From Achatina immaculata (Eukaryota; Mollusca; Gastropoda; Stylommatophora; Achatinidae): 64,000 bases of DNA. The stretch spans positions 24,269,642 through 24,333,641 of the forward strand of contig CM019715.1 in NCBI GenBank assembly GCA_009760885.1, in the 5' to 3' direction. Below, one piece after another: positions 44,022 to 55,825 of this stretch. Both the position numbers and the translations under genes were made by a program. The notes under the pieces are model-generated. The model saw only the letters and a program-made list of their open reading frames with translations. It was not told the origin of the DNA and searched no databases. The number at the start of each line of letters is the position of its first letter. Positions within the stretch are counted from its first letter, which is position 1.

Positions 44022-45240
44022 CATCACAAATGAAACAAAAAAGACCACTGTACAACACAATTTTCCTCCCTGCTCTATGCTGTCAATATCAAACATGGAT
44101 ACCAGCCAAACACAAAAGTAAAATCTTCACAAAAGAAATGAGATGTTTAATTCATTCATTCATTCATTCCTTTGCATGTCCCTTGCGGAACTTTGCCTCC
44201 CAAACAGCACTCCTGTAGGCCTCTCGGTTGTGAGCAAGATGGCCTGCTGCTGCTGCATCCATTTCCAGATTGTCAACGATGTCTTGCAGCCATCTTCGTT
44301 TCGGTCTTCCTCTTTTTCTTTTTCCCATTATGTATCTTTCCAATATGGTCTTCTCTAAATTATCATGACGTTTAATGTGTCCAAAATATTTAAGTTTTCT
44401 CTCTTTAATCCTCTTTACCAGTCAGCCTTCTTCAATATTAAGCTCTTGTATTATAGATATATTTGTTCTTTTTTGTGTCCACGATATTTGGAGAACTCTT
44501 CTGTAGCATTTAATTCAAAGGCATTTATGTGTTTCTCAGCTGTTTTGTTAAGTGTCCAGGTCTCACAGGCATATGTTGCGATGCGAAAGATGCATGCCCT
44601 TAAAAATCTTATTTTTGTGGTTCTGTCTGTTCCTCTCCACAGATTCTTTATTTGTTTTATTTTCTGAAGAGCAATAGATGTCCTCCTTTTAATTTCCCTC
44701 ACTGTATCTCCATTATTAGTTAGTAGTGATCCAAGATATTCAAAACTCTCCACTTCTTCCAGTTTTTCCTCATTGATACATATCTCAGTTGCCTTGTTTG
44801 TCTTGTCAGTTGTCATCACTTTAGTTTTCTTTGTATTAAGATAGAGGTTCTGCTCTTCGCTGTTCTTGCGGACTGACATAATGAGTTTTACCAATGTTTA
44901 AGGAGAATACTAAATGGGACAATGAGAGACCAAATACGAAATGACACTACCAAGGCAAAGGCTGGGGTAACACCGGTAGTTCACTACATCCAGAAACAGC
45001 AAATCTGATGGTTTGGCCACATAACATGACTACCGTCAGACAGTATAGCACAAAAAAATTCTCACTAGTAATAGAGGAAGAGACATCCCACGAAAGAGAC
45101 GGAGCTAGGAAATTACAAAGACCTTAAATATCCCATTATTTTCAGCAAAATGCCAAGCTCCATGAAGATGTCTGTTTGTCCTATCAACCCTGAAAAGTAT
45201 ATGTGGAAGGAGACAGGACAAAAGAAGCTAAGTTCTAGAT
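44022..45240 (+). pseudogene. RTE-F fragment split by an RTE-B insertion
   Basis: Before the insertion the plus strand reads RPLYNTIFLPALCCQYQTW and FTKEMRC, and after it RRILNGTMRDQIRN, TKAKAGVTPVVHYIQKQQI and WFGHIT. This matches the thumb and C-terminal blocks (LYNTxxLPALxYGxETW, RDxIRN, GxxPVxxxIxxxQxxWFGHxxR) of another non-LTR family. Stops follow. The family does not recur elsewhere in the window. Confidence 0.75.
44151..44893 (-). mobile_element. RTE-B, 5-prime truncated, inserted in RTE-F
   Basis: The target duplication ATGTTTAA is seen at 44143-44150 and 44894-44901, and the tail is (CATT)n on plus. The minus-strand frame from 44893 covers KLIMSVRKNSEEQNLYLNTK, SFEYLGSLLTNNGD, ACIFRIATYACETW and the C-terminus in a second frame. 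It begins just after the YADD box, so it is dead. Confidence 0.92.
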
Positions 45241-45469
45241 AACACTGGCCAACATACATTTTGGTGCCTCAGATGTTAGACCTGTTACTAGGTGTATATG
45301 ACCTGCTGATTCCAAGAAATGGCACAAGTTCTATCAGCCCTAGTTTTTTAAATACAGAACTTATGCCATATACCACTCTTCACTCTGCTCGCCTATAAGA
45401 AATTAGGAGATTTTAATGTAGTATTTAAATTAATACATTTTAAGCATGAGTGAAACATATTAACAATTA

Positions 45470-46790
45470 AAAGAAAAGTGTACTACATGAAAGTCTACTT
45501 ATTTCATACCAAAAGCACAAGTTTATAACGCAATCTTTCCATTCATTTGATACACAAGAACCTGCTTCTGTAAGACTTCCGAGAGTGTCTAGTGGAATCT
45601 GCCAGGACAATCTCGCGTAAGATTCTAACAATAGTCTGTCATCCTGTGTACATCCCATCTTCTTTGGTATCTGGCTTCCATTGTTTTTATGTCTTGGTGA
45701 AATCTTTCACCTTGCTTTAGTCACCAAGGTTCTCTGGAAAGCGATCAAAGCGACTGTGCAGATAATGGATTTTAAGACACATGTTACAGCCACATCTGTT
45801 AAAAGAGCATATCCTTTACTAATTTGTGTTAGCTGTCTGCCTTCTTGTTGCCAAGAAAGCTTTTCACAACAAGAACAAATGAAGACCAGACACATGATTC
45901 CTTTTCATTCACTGATGCTGTGAAATGTAAGTCATTTGTAAATTGTCTGATCTGTGGACCATCGAAAATTCCTGCCTTCAGTTTTTCCATGGTTAGTCCG
46001 GGTAACTTATGCACTATGTATTCAATGCACGAACCGTCTTTATTCAAAGCCTTTACAATTCTTTCATCAGACCTAGGTTTAGTGGTGGCAGTACAATTCT
46101 ATCTCGTGCTACCAAATGTTCGTTGATTAAATTTTGTCCTCCGACCACCATATATTCCCTCGGAAGCCAATCTTCTCTTGGCTAATGTTCATGTTTGACT
46201 CTACTATTCCATAGGCATGAGAAGCAAGAATACTTTGTGCAGTCACTTTCGTGATCAAGAAGAAAATTAATCATCTTCAAGTCTACACAAATCACCTGTT
46301 GATGTTCTTGGTAATTTATCTTTTTCAAGACTAAAAAGATGGCCTTATACTCTTCTTTCATCCTGGTGGAATGACCGATTGGAATAGAACCATATTTGTT
46401 GCCATTATTTAAAATAACACATTTTAAACTACGTTTTGAACTGTCGATGAAAAGACGCCACTCACTTGGGTTATATTATGAAAGACTAATTTTCTTCGCA
46501 AAGTTTCCGATGTCATTGCAGGATACAAAGTTGTTGTCTTTGATAAAGAATAGCAGCAAATCCTTTTCTCTCCTTCGACAAACTGTCATTTTCGATTTAG
46601 GCTGAAGTACACTCTTTTCCTTTAGTCTGGAGGCAAGCAGTTCAGAAGGCTTGGAAAATTTTAAGCCCCTGATCAGATCAATCAATTCATTCTGATCAAA
46701 ACGATCACTACATGAACTTGTCTGGAATTCACTGTCACTGCCCCCATTTTCTTTACCTTGTGCGATTATCAGACATGCAAGACTCATCCT
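45470..46790 (-). pseudogene. Broken member of a TE-associated protein family with a GERFHQD motif
   Basis: Blocks in order on the minus strand: KMTVCRRREKDLLLFFIKDN, the NPSEWRLFIDSSKRSLKCV region, NNGNKYGSIPIGHST, RDRIVLPPLNLG, LPGLTMEKLKAGIFDGPQIR, SFVLVVKSFLGNKKADS, then KQGERFHQDIKTMEARY and WDVHRMTDYC near 45640-45720. I recognise this as a protein repeated many times in several invertebrate genomes. Its function is not assigned and it often occurs with transposable elements. At least five frameshifts or stops break it. It lies in intron 1 of gene B. Confidence 0.75.
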
Positions 46791-47640
46791 CTGAGAGCTG
46801 TGGTAGATAAGGAAAGGTAGAACGTGTACAAGATCAGAGTGCGGAACAAGTCTCCTGGCTAAATGTAGATCAGGGTAGGTCCACTTGTCATGATTATTCT
46901 GATGCCTATGATATTAACAATAAAAAAATAACAGTCATGGAAATGGTTTTTCAGTTCCTTCCACACCATTGGTGCTCTTAACTTCAAGCAACCTCTCTTT
47001 CCATTTGTCCACTGGCGCAAATGCTCCATACCAGTTTTGCATACAACATGAGGAGCACATGGCTTATCTTGGTCTCCAAAATTGAGACCAAAATAATCTT
47101 TTTTTACAAACTCAGAAATAATTTCCTACTTGCTTTCGGTGTGTATCCCAACAAATATACCAAAATATGTCGGGGGGATTCAAGCAACTCCGTGTTGAAG
47201 TAGCCATAACTTCTACTGTGTTCGATATGTAAAAGTGAAATGATATGAGTGGGAATATACATACATCTCCTAAACGGTCAGAACTATTGTACAGCACAAC
47301 TGTTTTAAAGAGATCAGGTTGAGAAAGTTTTGAAATACAAATTTATGTAGTCTAGAAAACCATGATTTACCATCTTAATTGTATGCACATAATTATGTGA
47401 TAAAACAGAACAAAAACGATTTTGTCATTTGAGCTATACATTTTTTATGCTAGTGTGCATTATAGGAAAGGAAGTACACGAATAGTTGTGAACAGACAGA
47501 GGTCATTATACAGAAAAAAATTTTGGTTAAATTAAATACATAAATTTCCCATTTAAATAAGACAGCTTGTTATAACATCCCAATTCTGCAAAAGAGCTTT
47601 GTTAAAAGAGCGGACTAAAATTTTATAAATTCAGCCATAT
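46791..47640. other. No gene seen
   Basis: Possibly the upstream part of the GERFHQD relic, but no block is recognisable. Confidence 0.4.
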
Positions 47641-47641
47641 C

Positions 47642-48320
47642 AAAATGGAAAAATACACATAGTAGGGACAAATATTGAAGAAGTCAATCAATTTGCATAC
47701 CTTGGCAGCTACATAGACCAGGATGGTGACACTAGAAAGGAAGTTAGGATCAGAATTGCAAAAGCAGCATCAATCTTCAAGAATCTTGAGAACATATGGA
47801 ATTCAAAAGTTATAAGCACAAAAAACCAAGTTAAGACTATTCAATTCAAATGTAATATCCACCCTCATTTATGCATGCGAAAGCTGGAAAACAACTAAAG
47901 AAACAGAAAAGAAATTAGACTCTTTTGAAAACAAATGCCTAAGGAAAATACTCGGCATCAAGTGGAATGAATTCAAGAACAATGCAGAGATAAGACAGAT
48001 GACTGAACAACAACAACCAGTCTCACGGGTGATCAGGAAAAGGAGATGGGCATATGTTGGTCACTTGATGAGAAGAAATGTGCAGAGAATCCCAAAACAA
48101 GCTATCAAGTGGAACACAACAGGCCGAAGAAAAAGGGGCAGACCGCGTGAAACTCTGAAGAGGACATTATTAAGAGAGGCCAAGTTAACAGGCATAAAAT
48201 CCTTTGTTGAGGTTGAAAGACTCGCCGAAGACAGGAAAAATTGGCGAACTACTTTGCGAGCCCTATGTGACGTCTAACGGCACGGGAAGGATATAAGATA
48301 TAAGATAAGATAAGATATCT
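47642..48320 (+). mobile_element. RTE-C, longest copy in the window, with (TAAGATA)n tail
   Basis: The plus strand reads GTNIEEVNQFAYLGSYIDQD, the IRIAKAASIFKNLENIWNSK block, HPHLCMRK, SFENKC, RRWAYVGHLMRRN and GRRKRGRPRETLKRTLLREA. It ends RALCDV and a stop. The 3-prime end GGCACGGGAAGGATATAAGA is followed by repeated ATATAAG/ATAAGA units. It lacks RT and endonuclease. Confidence 0.9.
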
Positions 48321-48473
48321 AAGAAACTAGATCTATCCAGTGCAGTTTTCTGAATCAGTGCCCCAAAATAGCCCAAGGAGCAAGATTAAAAATCAAGGCA
48401 CGCAGAAAAAAATGTGTTGTTGTTGGGCTGTGCAGCTGGTGCAACATGTCTGTCACTCGGTGCATGAAATTCG

Positions 48474-48640
48474 TCATAGACATCATACACGAAATCGGTT
48501 ACTACATGAACATAGACATAAGAGACGAGAGTGGTTAATTTACTTATTAACATAGACATGATACACTAAGTGATAAACTTTATTTATGGAAATTGACATC
48601 ATACATGAAAGTGGTCATTTTATTTATGAACACAGAATGA
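48474..48640. repeat. Minisatellite, about 40 bp, four degenerate units
   Basis: Units of ATAGACATCATACACGAAA with a following GGTTA..TTATTTATGAAC recur four times with many changes. Confidence 0.6.
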
Positions 48641-48684
48641 ATATAAATCTATCTGCAGAAGATGAAGTAAAGATGAAGACAAAG

Positions 48685-48795
48685 CTAACGAGGTGGTTGG
48701 TCGACTAGTTTCCTGTGTCGGTAGTTTCGAATTCCAGGCTTTAAAAAATGGGTACCTAACTCCTCTTCATTTGGGAAAGGAAACGTAACTAAAAT
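48685..48795 (+). mobile_element. SINE-1 (copy 4), decayed
   Basis: A degenerate tRNA-like head (GAGGTGGTTGGTCGACTAG, then GTTTCGAATTCC as B box) leads to AAAATGGGTACCTAACTCCT and GGGAAAGGAAACG, matching the SINE-1 body. Confidence 0.55.
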
Positions 48796-49186
48796 GATAT
48801 GATGAAATATTCTAGTGTACTAATCATTCAAAAAAATATCATCTCTGCTTTATACTAGAGCAGGTCATCTTTTTCATACTTTTTTTCTATAAACTATGAT
48901 TAAATCTGAATCATATTTGAAAAAAAAATGTTCATATTTTAGTTCATCTGTACATAGTTAGGGATTTTACTGTTTGCCCTCCCTAGCATCCCCTCCCTCC
49001 CTACCTCTGACCTCCAGAAGGGAACCACAGTTTGTTATTACAGCCAGTTTATTTAACTGGATCACTTATGGTAAGAATTAGCGGTCGCTAAGTCAGGCTG
49101 AAGCACAATAACATATTTCCATAGTACGCCACACTAACACATACAACTGCAAATATTATATCACATTAGAATCAACTAAATCTTAC
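48796..49186. other. No gene seen; start of gene B intron 1
   Basis: No feature beyond a pyrimidine-rich tract near 48970-49015. Confidence 0.4.
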
Positions 49187-49376
49187 TTTATGAAAGTTGC
49201 CATTTCAAAGTAAACTGTCCTTATGCGTTCGTAGTATACAGAGTCTCCGAAATCAATAGTTACTGTGGGCTTTTCTTCATCACTCAACACTGGCGAGTAC
49301 AGACATAATACAGCAAATACTGCAGCAACTATAGGAAAATTTGCCATCATCTCTCTCATGTTTGCTTCGTCTGGGT
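49187..49376 (-). CDS. Gene B, proposed first coding exon with signal peptide
   Basis: The exon begins after TTTTGTTGCTCTGGCAG, has 17 bases before the first ATG (49359), and encodes a signal peptide (MANFPIVAAVFAVLCLYSPV region). DEEKPTVTIDFGDSVYYERI follows, then ATFI, and it ends AA|GTAAGA in phase 2. Joining it to exon 38153-39467 makes an Asn codon and gives a protein of about 495 residues. The start could be either the first ATG or the one four codons on. The intervening 9.7-kb intron holds an RTE-B, an RTE-F, an RTE-C and a dead transposon-type gene. The acceptor before the exon implies an upstream non-coding exon. Confidence 0.65.
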
Positions 49377-49522
49377 CTGCCAGAGCAACAAAATAGTAAG
49401 TTAATAAAATATACATGGAAAAATAAAGTAATAGATAAAAAAAATATACAATTGTAAAAAAACGTATTTTTAATACATTTACAAATATCATTTGTTTCTA
49501 TGACGAAAAATGAGATTACATA

Positions 49523-51944
49523 CAAGGTCCAACAATTAGGTTCATTCATTCATTCATTTGCATGTCCCTTGCAGAACTTTGCCTCCCTAACAGCACTCCT
49601 GTATGTCTCTCGGTTGTGAGCAAGATGCCCTGCTGCTGTTGCATACATTTGCGATCCTCAAAGATGTGTTGCAGCCATCTTCGCCTTGGTCTTCCTCTCT
49701 TTCTTTTTCTCATTATGTACCATTCCCAGGTGGTCTTCTCTAGATTATCATGACGTTTAATGTGTCCATAATATTTAAGTTTTCTCTCTTTAATCCTCTT
49801 TACTAGCCAGCCTTCTTCAATATTAAGTTCTTGTAGTATGATATATTTGTTCTTTTTTGTGTCTATGAAATTTGAAGAACTCTTCTGTAGCATTTACATT
49901 CAAATGCATTTATGTGTTTCTCAGCTGTTTTATTAAGTGTCCACGTCTCACAGGCATATGTTGTGATGGGAAAAATGCATGCCCTTAAAAATCTTATTTT
50001 TCTGGTTCTTTCTGTTCCTCTCCACAGATTCTTTAGTTGTTTCACTTTCTGAAGAGCAATAGATGTCCTCATTTTAATTTCCCCATTGTATCTCCATTAT
50101 TAGTTAGCAGTGATGCAAGATATTCAAAACTCTCCACTTCTTCCCGTTGCTCCTCATTGATACATATTTCAGCTGCCTTGTTTGTTTTGTCAGTTGTCAT
50201 CTATTTAGTTTTCTTTGCATTAAGATAGAGGTTATACTCTTCGCAGTTCTTAAGGACTGACATAATTAGTTTTTTCATTCCTTTTTGTGTTGTGGACAGT
50301 AATACTGTGTCATCAGCATAACTAATCTCTGGTATTTCATAACCTTCAATTGTTATGGCATCGTAATATTCTTTGTCTACATCTTCTCTAACATTCATCT
50401 TTATAATTTCAGTATACAAGTTAAATAAATAAAGCGACAATATGCAACCCTGACGGACCCCTTGTTTTATGTCAAACCAAGATGTTGTTTCACCATTTAT
50501 TCTTACTGCTGCCTGTTGGTCTAGATACAGCAGTGATGTTAATTGTATCAAATGTGTTGGAAATTCCATTTTTTCCATTATTTCCCAAAGTTTCTGATGT
50601 TGTACACAATCAAATGCCTTTGGGTAGCCTGAAAGGATAATATTTTACAATTTTAAAATTAGGTAATGAGACTAATTACATAAACAACAGTTGAAGATAT
50701 AACCTGTATTTTATTCAACATATGTCCCTTGTGTATCGATACAGCGAGTGGCACGATCTAACAAAAACTGGAACTACCTGTGCAGTTCTTCTGTTGGTAT
50801 GGCCCTTAAACTCGATGTTACGGCCCTTTGGATGACATCAGTATCGTCAAAGAATCGTCCTTTCCATGGTAACTTTAATTTTGGGAATAGAAAATAATCA
50901 CAGGGAGACAAATCTGGGAAACAGGGTGGATTTATAGAACATACATTTGGTTTTGGGCCAAAAATTCCTGTACAACTACCGCCCGGTGAGCAGGTGCATT
51001 ATCATGAAGAAGGAAAAAACTGCCAGGTGTTGAATACTCGGATCGGACTCGCCCAATCCTTTTCAATAGGCGTTTCAAAATACATGAATAAATTTTGACA
51101 ATGATAGTCTGTCCCTCTGGAATAAATTCTTTGTGAATAACTCCTTTGCTGTCGTAGAAGCATACTAACACTGTCTTCACTTTCGACTATGAAGACGAAT
51201 TTTTTTTTTTTCCTTTTGGTGATGATGATGACTTCCACTAACCACTTTGGCGTAGGTGTGGGATCTTAGCGTAAAATTCATGTTTTATCCTCTGCAACAA
51301 TCAAATTTAAGAAATGTTTATTTATGCGTCACTTTGATAATGTTTTTTCATACTCAACGCGCTGATGTTTTTGGTCATTAGACAACGAATGTGGAAGAAA
51401 CCCGCAAGCAACTTTTTTTTCTTGCCCGAATCTTCCACTAAAATTTTACGAATGGTCTCTGGGTTAATACCAAATTCACCTGCCATCATCCTCACAGTCA
51501 AAGAACGATCTTCTTGTATCCGTTCTCTGACCTTTGCAATGAATTCCTCATTACGAACAGAAATTGGGCCTCCATGTCTAGTTGCATTTGTAATCGTTTC
51601 CTCACCACTTTTGAATCGTGAATACCACCTGAATATCTGTGCACAAGATAAATAAATATTCCCATAAAATTGTCGCATCAATTCAACTGTCTCGAGGGCA
51701 CTTTTTCCGAGTTTTAAATAGAATTTAATGTTAGCTTTTTGTTTTATGTTGATTACGTAACAATGCACCTCTGATTAGGTCAACAAAATGGCGGCCTGTT
51801 TGCCGTCTGCTTATCAGGCGGCGATGAAAAGTTGCCAGATCATAGATAAAGATTCGCTCTTTGAATTCCATGCTTTGCTTCATAGATGACATTTTTCTCT
51901 TGGCCATAATAAAATCAGTCTCATTACTTAATTGTTGGACCTTG
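49523..51944 (-). mobile_element. Mariner, second copy, split by RTE-B
   Basis: Ends CAAGGTCCAACAATTAGG and its inverse are flanked by TA (49521-49522 and 51945-51946). Removing the RTE-B (49542-50656) and one 8-bp target copy leaves about 1.3 kb, which equals the mariner at 31.5 kb. The minus strand encodes the N-terminal helix-turn-helix region (LGKSALETVELMRQFYGN, FRWYSRFKSGEE, EFGINPETIRKIL) and part of the catalytic core (YSCILKRLLKRIGRV, LHDNAPAHRAVVVQEFLAQN). The frames are broken between and after these. The two copies share the family but differ enough to be separate insertions. Confidence 0.92.
49542..50656 (-). mobile_element. RTE-B inserted into a mariner terminal repeat
   Basis: The target duplication AATTAGGT (49534-49541 and 50657-50664) is part of the mariner left end. 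The copy carries the palm (QAAVRINGETTSWFDIKQGV, SYADDTVLLS), thumb and C-terminus with two or three frame breaks and the (CATT)n tail. The last 50 bp at the 5-prime side are divergent. Confidence 0.92.
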
Positions 51945-52139
51945 TACGTCTAGCATAGCAGCAAGAAGGATGCAGTGATAGAAAGCACCTTACATGAATA
52001 TAACCTTACAATTGTGCAAGTGTAATATAATATAACATTACATCTTTGTTATTGTCACTCCACGCACACGGTAAGAAACTCATTTAAACTAAAAATACAA
52101 GTAAAAGACCAATCACTGAGGCAAGTCTGATTTCCTAGT

Positions 52140-52453
52140 CAGAGTCAGTCATGTCCCTTGTGGAACTTTACCTCCCTAACAGCTCTCTTGTAGACCTCTC
52201 AGTTGTAAGCAAGATGCCCTGCTGCTGATGCATCCATTTGCAGATTATCAACGATGTCTTGTAGCCATCTTCCTCTTGGTCTTCCTCTCTTTCTTTTTCC
52301 TATGATGTATCCTTCCAAGACGTTCTTCTCTAAGTTCTCATGACGTTTAATGTGTCCAAATATTTAAGTTTTCTCTGTTCAATCTTCTTTACTAGCCAAC
52401 GTTTTTCAATATTAAATTCTTGTTGTATGGATATATTTGTATATACATGATGA
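52140..52453 (-). mobile_element. RTE-B, very short copy with (CAGT) tail
   Basis: The target duplication ATTTCCTAGT is seen at 52130-52139 and 52454-52463. Only the last 100 or so codons remain, with several changes. The tail CAGAGTCAGTC belongs to the CAGT type. Confidence 0.9.
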
Positions 52454-52659
52454 ATTTCCTAGTAGGAGCCATTAAATAATGTCACTCAGACATAAACTAT
52501 CTAGTACTCGAGAATCAATACATATATGCAGGAAACTCTCTACCGTAGAGAGCGGAACAACAACACAACTCCTTCAGATCATCAGAGGAAGTACCCCCCT
52601 CAGACAAGTGTTTTGGCCCTATTAAACTCCTGACACTCTAAGGGGGGGGGTGGTGGGCC

Positions 52660-53245
52660 CCTCTGGGTCATGACTCCCAGAGGTCTTGTGAGTTGTTGCT
52701 TTTTTTTCCCGGTCCCAGGATTGAACCCGTGATCTTCCAGTTGCCACTGCACTTTTTTTTTAAGTGCATCTTTAGCGATTTAGCTACGGAGGACTGGTAT
52801 TGGTTGTGGCAAATGAAATTACTTATGTTCCCAATGCTTGTTTCGCATACTCCACAGCCAGATGAGGCCTTTTCTGCTGTTTCTGAAAGGCTTCTCAATG
52901 CCCTTGCTCTTGCTTGTCCCTTTATGCCCAGTTGCTTACATAGGTCATATGCTGATGTTGCTACGAATCCTCTTGCTCCCACTTCTATAGCTATGGCTTT
53001 TGCCCTGATTCCAGATCATTGTACTTCTCCAATTTGAATAAATGCCGTTCCTCTATTCTAGTTTCGCATGGGACCGTAAGCTCGATCATTATTAATTCTT
53101 GTTTTTCTGTGGAGTACACTACAATGTCCGGTCGCATTCCTGTGTTCTTGATGGCATTCGGATATTCTTTTATACAGTGGTATAGGAACAACCTGATTTG
53201 AGCTCGAAATTCAGTTTTACTTAACATTTCTTTTCTCCACAATCA
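52660..53245 (-). pseudogene. Retroelement-type PD-(D/E)XK nuclease domain, fragment
   Basis: The minus strand reads AIKNTGMRPDIVVYSTEKQE, IMIELTVPCETRIEERHLFK and LEKYNDL. After a frame change it gives AIEVGARGFVATSAYDLCK, LGIKGQARARALRSLSETAE and KASSGCG. RPDIV with IELTVP spaced this way is the nuclease core found at the C-terminus of a group of animal retroelement polyproteins, whose members read ELTVPWE at this point. The RT itself is not seen nearby. One frameshift lies at about 52987. Confidence 0.7.
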
Positions 53246-53925
53246 AAATTCTCACTACTAAGTTCTCATCTGCTCTTTTCTCACCTACATCTGAGATTCT
53301 AGGACCTTCACTGCACTATATTAAAAACCCTCTACCCCAACCATATTCATCATTTCCAACCATCCTTTTCCTGGCTTGACAACCATTTTATTCTTCTCTC
53401 TCCTTTTTGCTTTCTCCATTCGTTCTTTACCACTAACTAGTGAGACTGGTATTACAACTCACAACTTTTTATGTAAACATTCACAACACTTCACCACAGA
53501 CACTCTCTGATTCAGCTTTTTGCAAGTCACAGATGTGCTCTCTTTTTTCTTTTCTTTTTTCCATTCTTATTTATTATACATTATTGACATGAATATAGTA
53601 TTTTCTTTCGTCTTTTCATGTTTCTTTGTCCTATATGATAAAGGTGAAAACAGAAACGTTACAGCTGTAAGCTCGTTAATTAATAAAAGCTGTTCCTTTA
53701 CTCATTTACCAAGAAAACAATCAATTGCTAAAAAAAAATTAATACATTTGCTAATATAATGGCGGGCAGCAATGAGGAGAGAGTGAGAGAAATATGAAGA
53801 AACTGAGGGGGAAAAGTGGAGTTGAAAGCATCTGAAGAAATAAATGTTGGAAAATTGAGAAAGGAGAAGCAGAATTTCGATGAGTCGTGAGAATAACATT
53901 TCTACGAGAATGGATAAAAAATTAA
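53246..53925. other. No gene seen
   Basis: The minus strand near 53430-53250 may continue the retroelement, but no block is recognisable. Confidence 0.4.
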
Positions 53926-53929
53926 CCTT

Positions 53930-54840
53930 ATTTTTTATCTGAATAAGACGTACAATTATGACTGAGAAACGAAATCTTATCTCTTCTCCGTATAGTTCCC
54001 ACCACGTTCAGAGCACGTCTGCTGCCGCTTCCGTGATGTCTGAAATTCTGAAGGAAACAAAATCTGACACTGAAGCTGATTATGCACGTGTTGAAATTCC
54101 TTTCCCCTAGCACTTCCTTGGGGGGTCCAAGCACATGATAATCATGTGATGCTAGGTCGACTGAATATGCAAATGTGGTGGACATTCCAAACGTAGATTT
54201 GAAATTTGTTGAGCAGTTGCATGAGCCATGGGAGGTCGGGCGTTATCAAGCTATAACAACACAACTGAACAGCGATGTTCTGACCTGGCTGAAGATTTCA
54301 ACTAGTTTCCAATCAGATCACAGTATGCTTCGCTGTTGATAGTGGTACCTCTGGCCATGTAATTTTCCACGAATGAGATTCTACAATCCCAGAAGACCGT
54401 GAGCAACAATTTTCCGGTCGACGAATGGAGTTGTACGGAACTTCTCTGGTGTCGGCGAGGAATGTCGCCACTACTTGCTGGCTTGTTTTGTCTCTGGCAG
54501 GAAGTAATGTACCAGGGTTCCCTCCAGTGATTACACGTCGTAAAAAGCCATCTTCTTTAGCTGCTAAACGGTTTCTCAAAAATCTTCACCCGGTTTCTTC
54601 AGAGCGACCGTGGGATGTTGTGATAACCACCTGGTGGAGATTTGCTGAACTGCAGCACTTTGCTAATGAAGTGCTACGCCAAGCCATAACTAATTTTCAG
54701 TTCTCAAGCCTCCTTATCGATTGTTACCTGAAAATTTTCCAGTATCATTCGTTCCGCTTCAACGTTAGCATCAGATCTATTCAGAGTGTCTGCCAGAGCA
54801 CGCTGTATTGGCCAATTTGACCTCATACTGCCTTTTCATT
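53930..54840 (-). pseudogene. Third mariner-type transposase, heavily decayed
   Basis: Blocks on the minus strand: VTIDKEA and LKISYGLA, SPPGGYHNIPRSL, FLRRVITGGNPGTLLPARDK, LDNARPP, then AYSVDLASHDYHVLGPPKEV. These follow the order of mariner enzymes (ITIxELAxxLxIS, FLxRVVTGDETW, HDNARPH, YSPDLAPCDYHLFGPLKE). The first catalytic Asp (TGDE) is Gly here. It belongs to a different subfamily from the two mariners above. The ends were not found. Confidence 0.75.
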
Positions 54841-55132
54841 TTGTACTGAAAAATCTGCAGGTTTCACCTTCACCGCCTAAAGTCTGCGCGCTGTTTTTCT
54901 TTTGTGCGTTCTTCCAGCGGAGCGGCTGTTTGATGTAATCTTTTGTAGTCATATTTTCAGTCTGGTCAGTACATACATCTAGACAGCCATGATATAACAT
55001 GCCTGTACTGCAACTGTCTACTACGGGATTAAAATTTTACAGAACAGAAGTAAAGTTCCTTTTTGACTCGCCTTCGTATTTATGCACAGCTAAATACAAA
55101 TTTAAGATGTATATTTGGTAGAGCTATAGATT

Positions 55133-55164
<32 letters not shown>

Positions 55165-55479
55165 ATAGTAGTAGTAGTAGTAGTAGAGTGTTCTATTATT
55201 AACTGTGCTAATGTAACTGTGATATCTTAATGTCTGCGGTATCTAGCCACATATATCTGCCGCAGTCATTGAGATATCACTGCGATACCAGAATCGATAC
55301 TGGGTTAGTGCACATTTTCCGAACGCACTGTTGTAGTAGTAGTAGTAACAGCAGCAGCAGCAGCAATAGGCGGTCTTTGCATATTTGACAGTTAAAACCA
55401 GTAAACAAAAACAAAAAAAAACAAGGGAATGAAAAATGTTTCTATCCACAAAGATAGCGGTAAAATGGCGAAAAATATC
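54841..55479. other. No gene seen; (TAG)n microsatellite at 55133-55187
   Basis: A second short TAG/CAG tract lies at 55332-55368. Nothing else is recognised. Confidence 0.6.
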
Positions 55480-55770
55480 TTATCTTATATCTTATATCCT
55501 TCCCGTGCCTTTAAACGTCACACAGGGCTCGTAAAGTAGTTTGCCAATTTTTCCTGTCTTCGGCGAGTCTTTCAACCTCCTCAAAGGATTTTCTGCCTAC
55601 TAATTTGGCCACTCTTAACAATGTCCTCTTCAGAGGTTCACGCTGTCTGCCTCTTTTTCTTTGGCTTGTTGTGTTCCACTTGATAGCTTGCTTTGGGATT
55701 CTGTGATCATTTCTTCTCATCAAGTGACCAACATATGTCCATCTCCTTTTCCTGATCACCCATGAGACAT
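55480..55770 (-). mobile_element. RTE-C 3-prime fragment
   Basis: MIRKRRWTYVGHLMRRNDHR to RALCDV and a stop on the minus strand, in one open frame of 82 codons. The tail reads ATATCTTATCTTATATCTTA on plus, the same TAAGATA-type tail as the copy at 48.3 kb. Confidence 0.88.
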
Positions 55771-55825
55771 TTATAAATTAGTGACAGAAATAAAATGTTG
55801 AACCAGTATTTAAGAAACCAAGACA

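Noticed and set aside
55243..55449. A minus-strand Cys/Tyr-run frame
   Set aside because: Translation of TAG/CAG microsatellite sequence.
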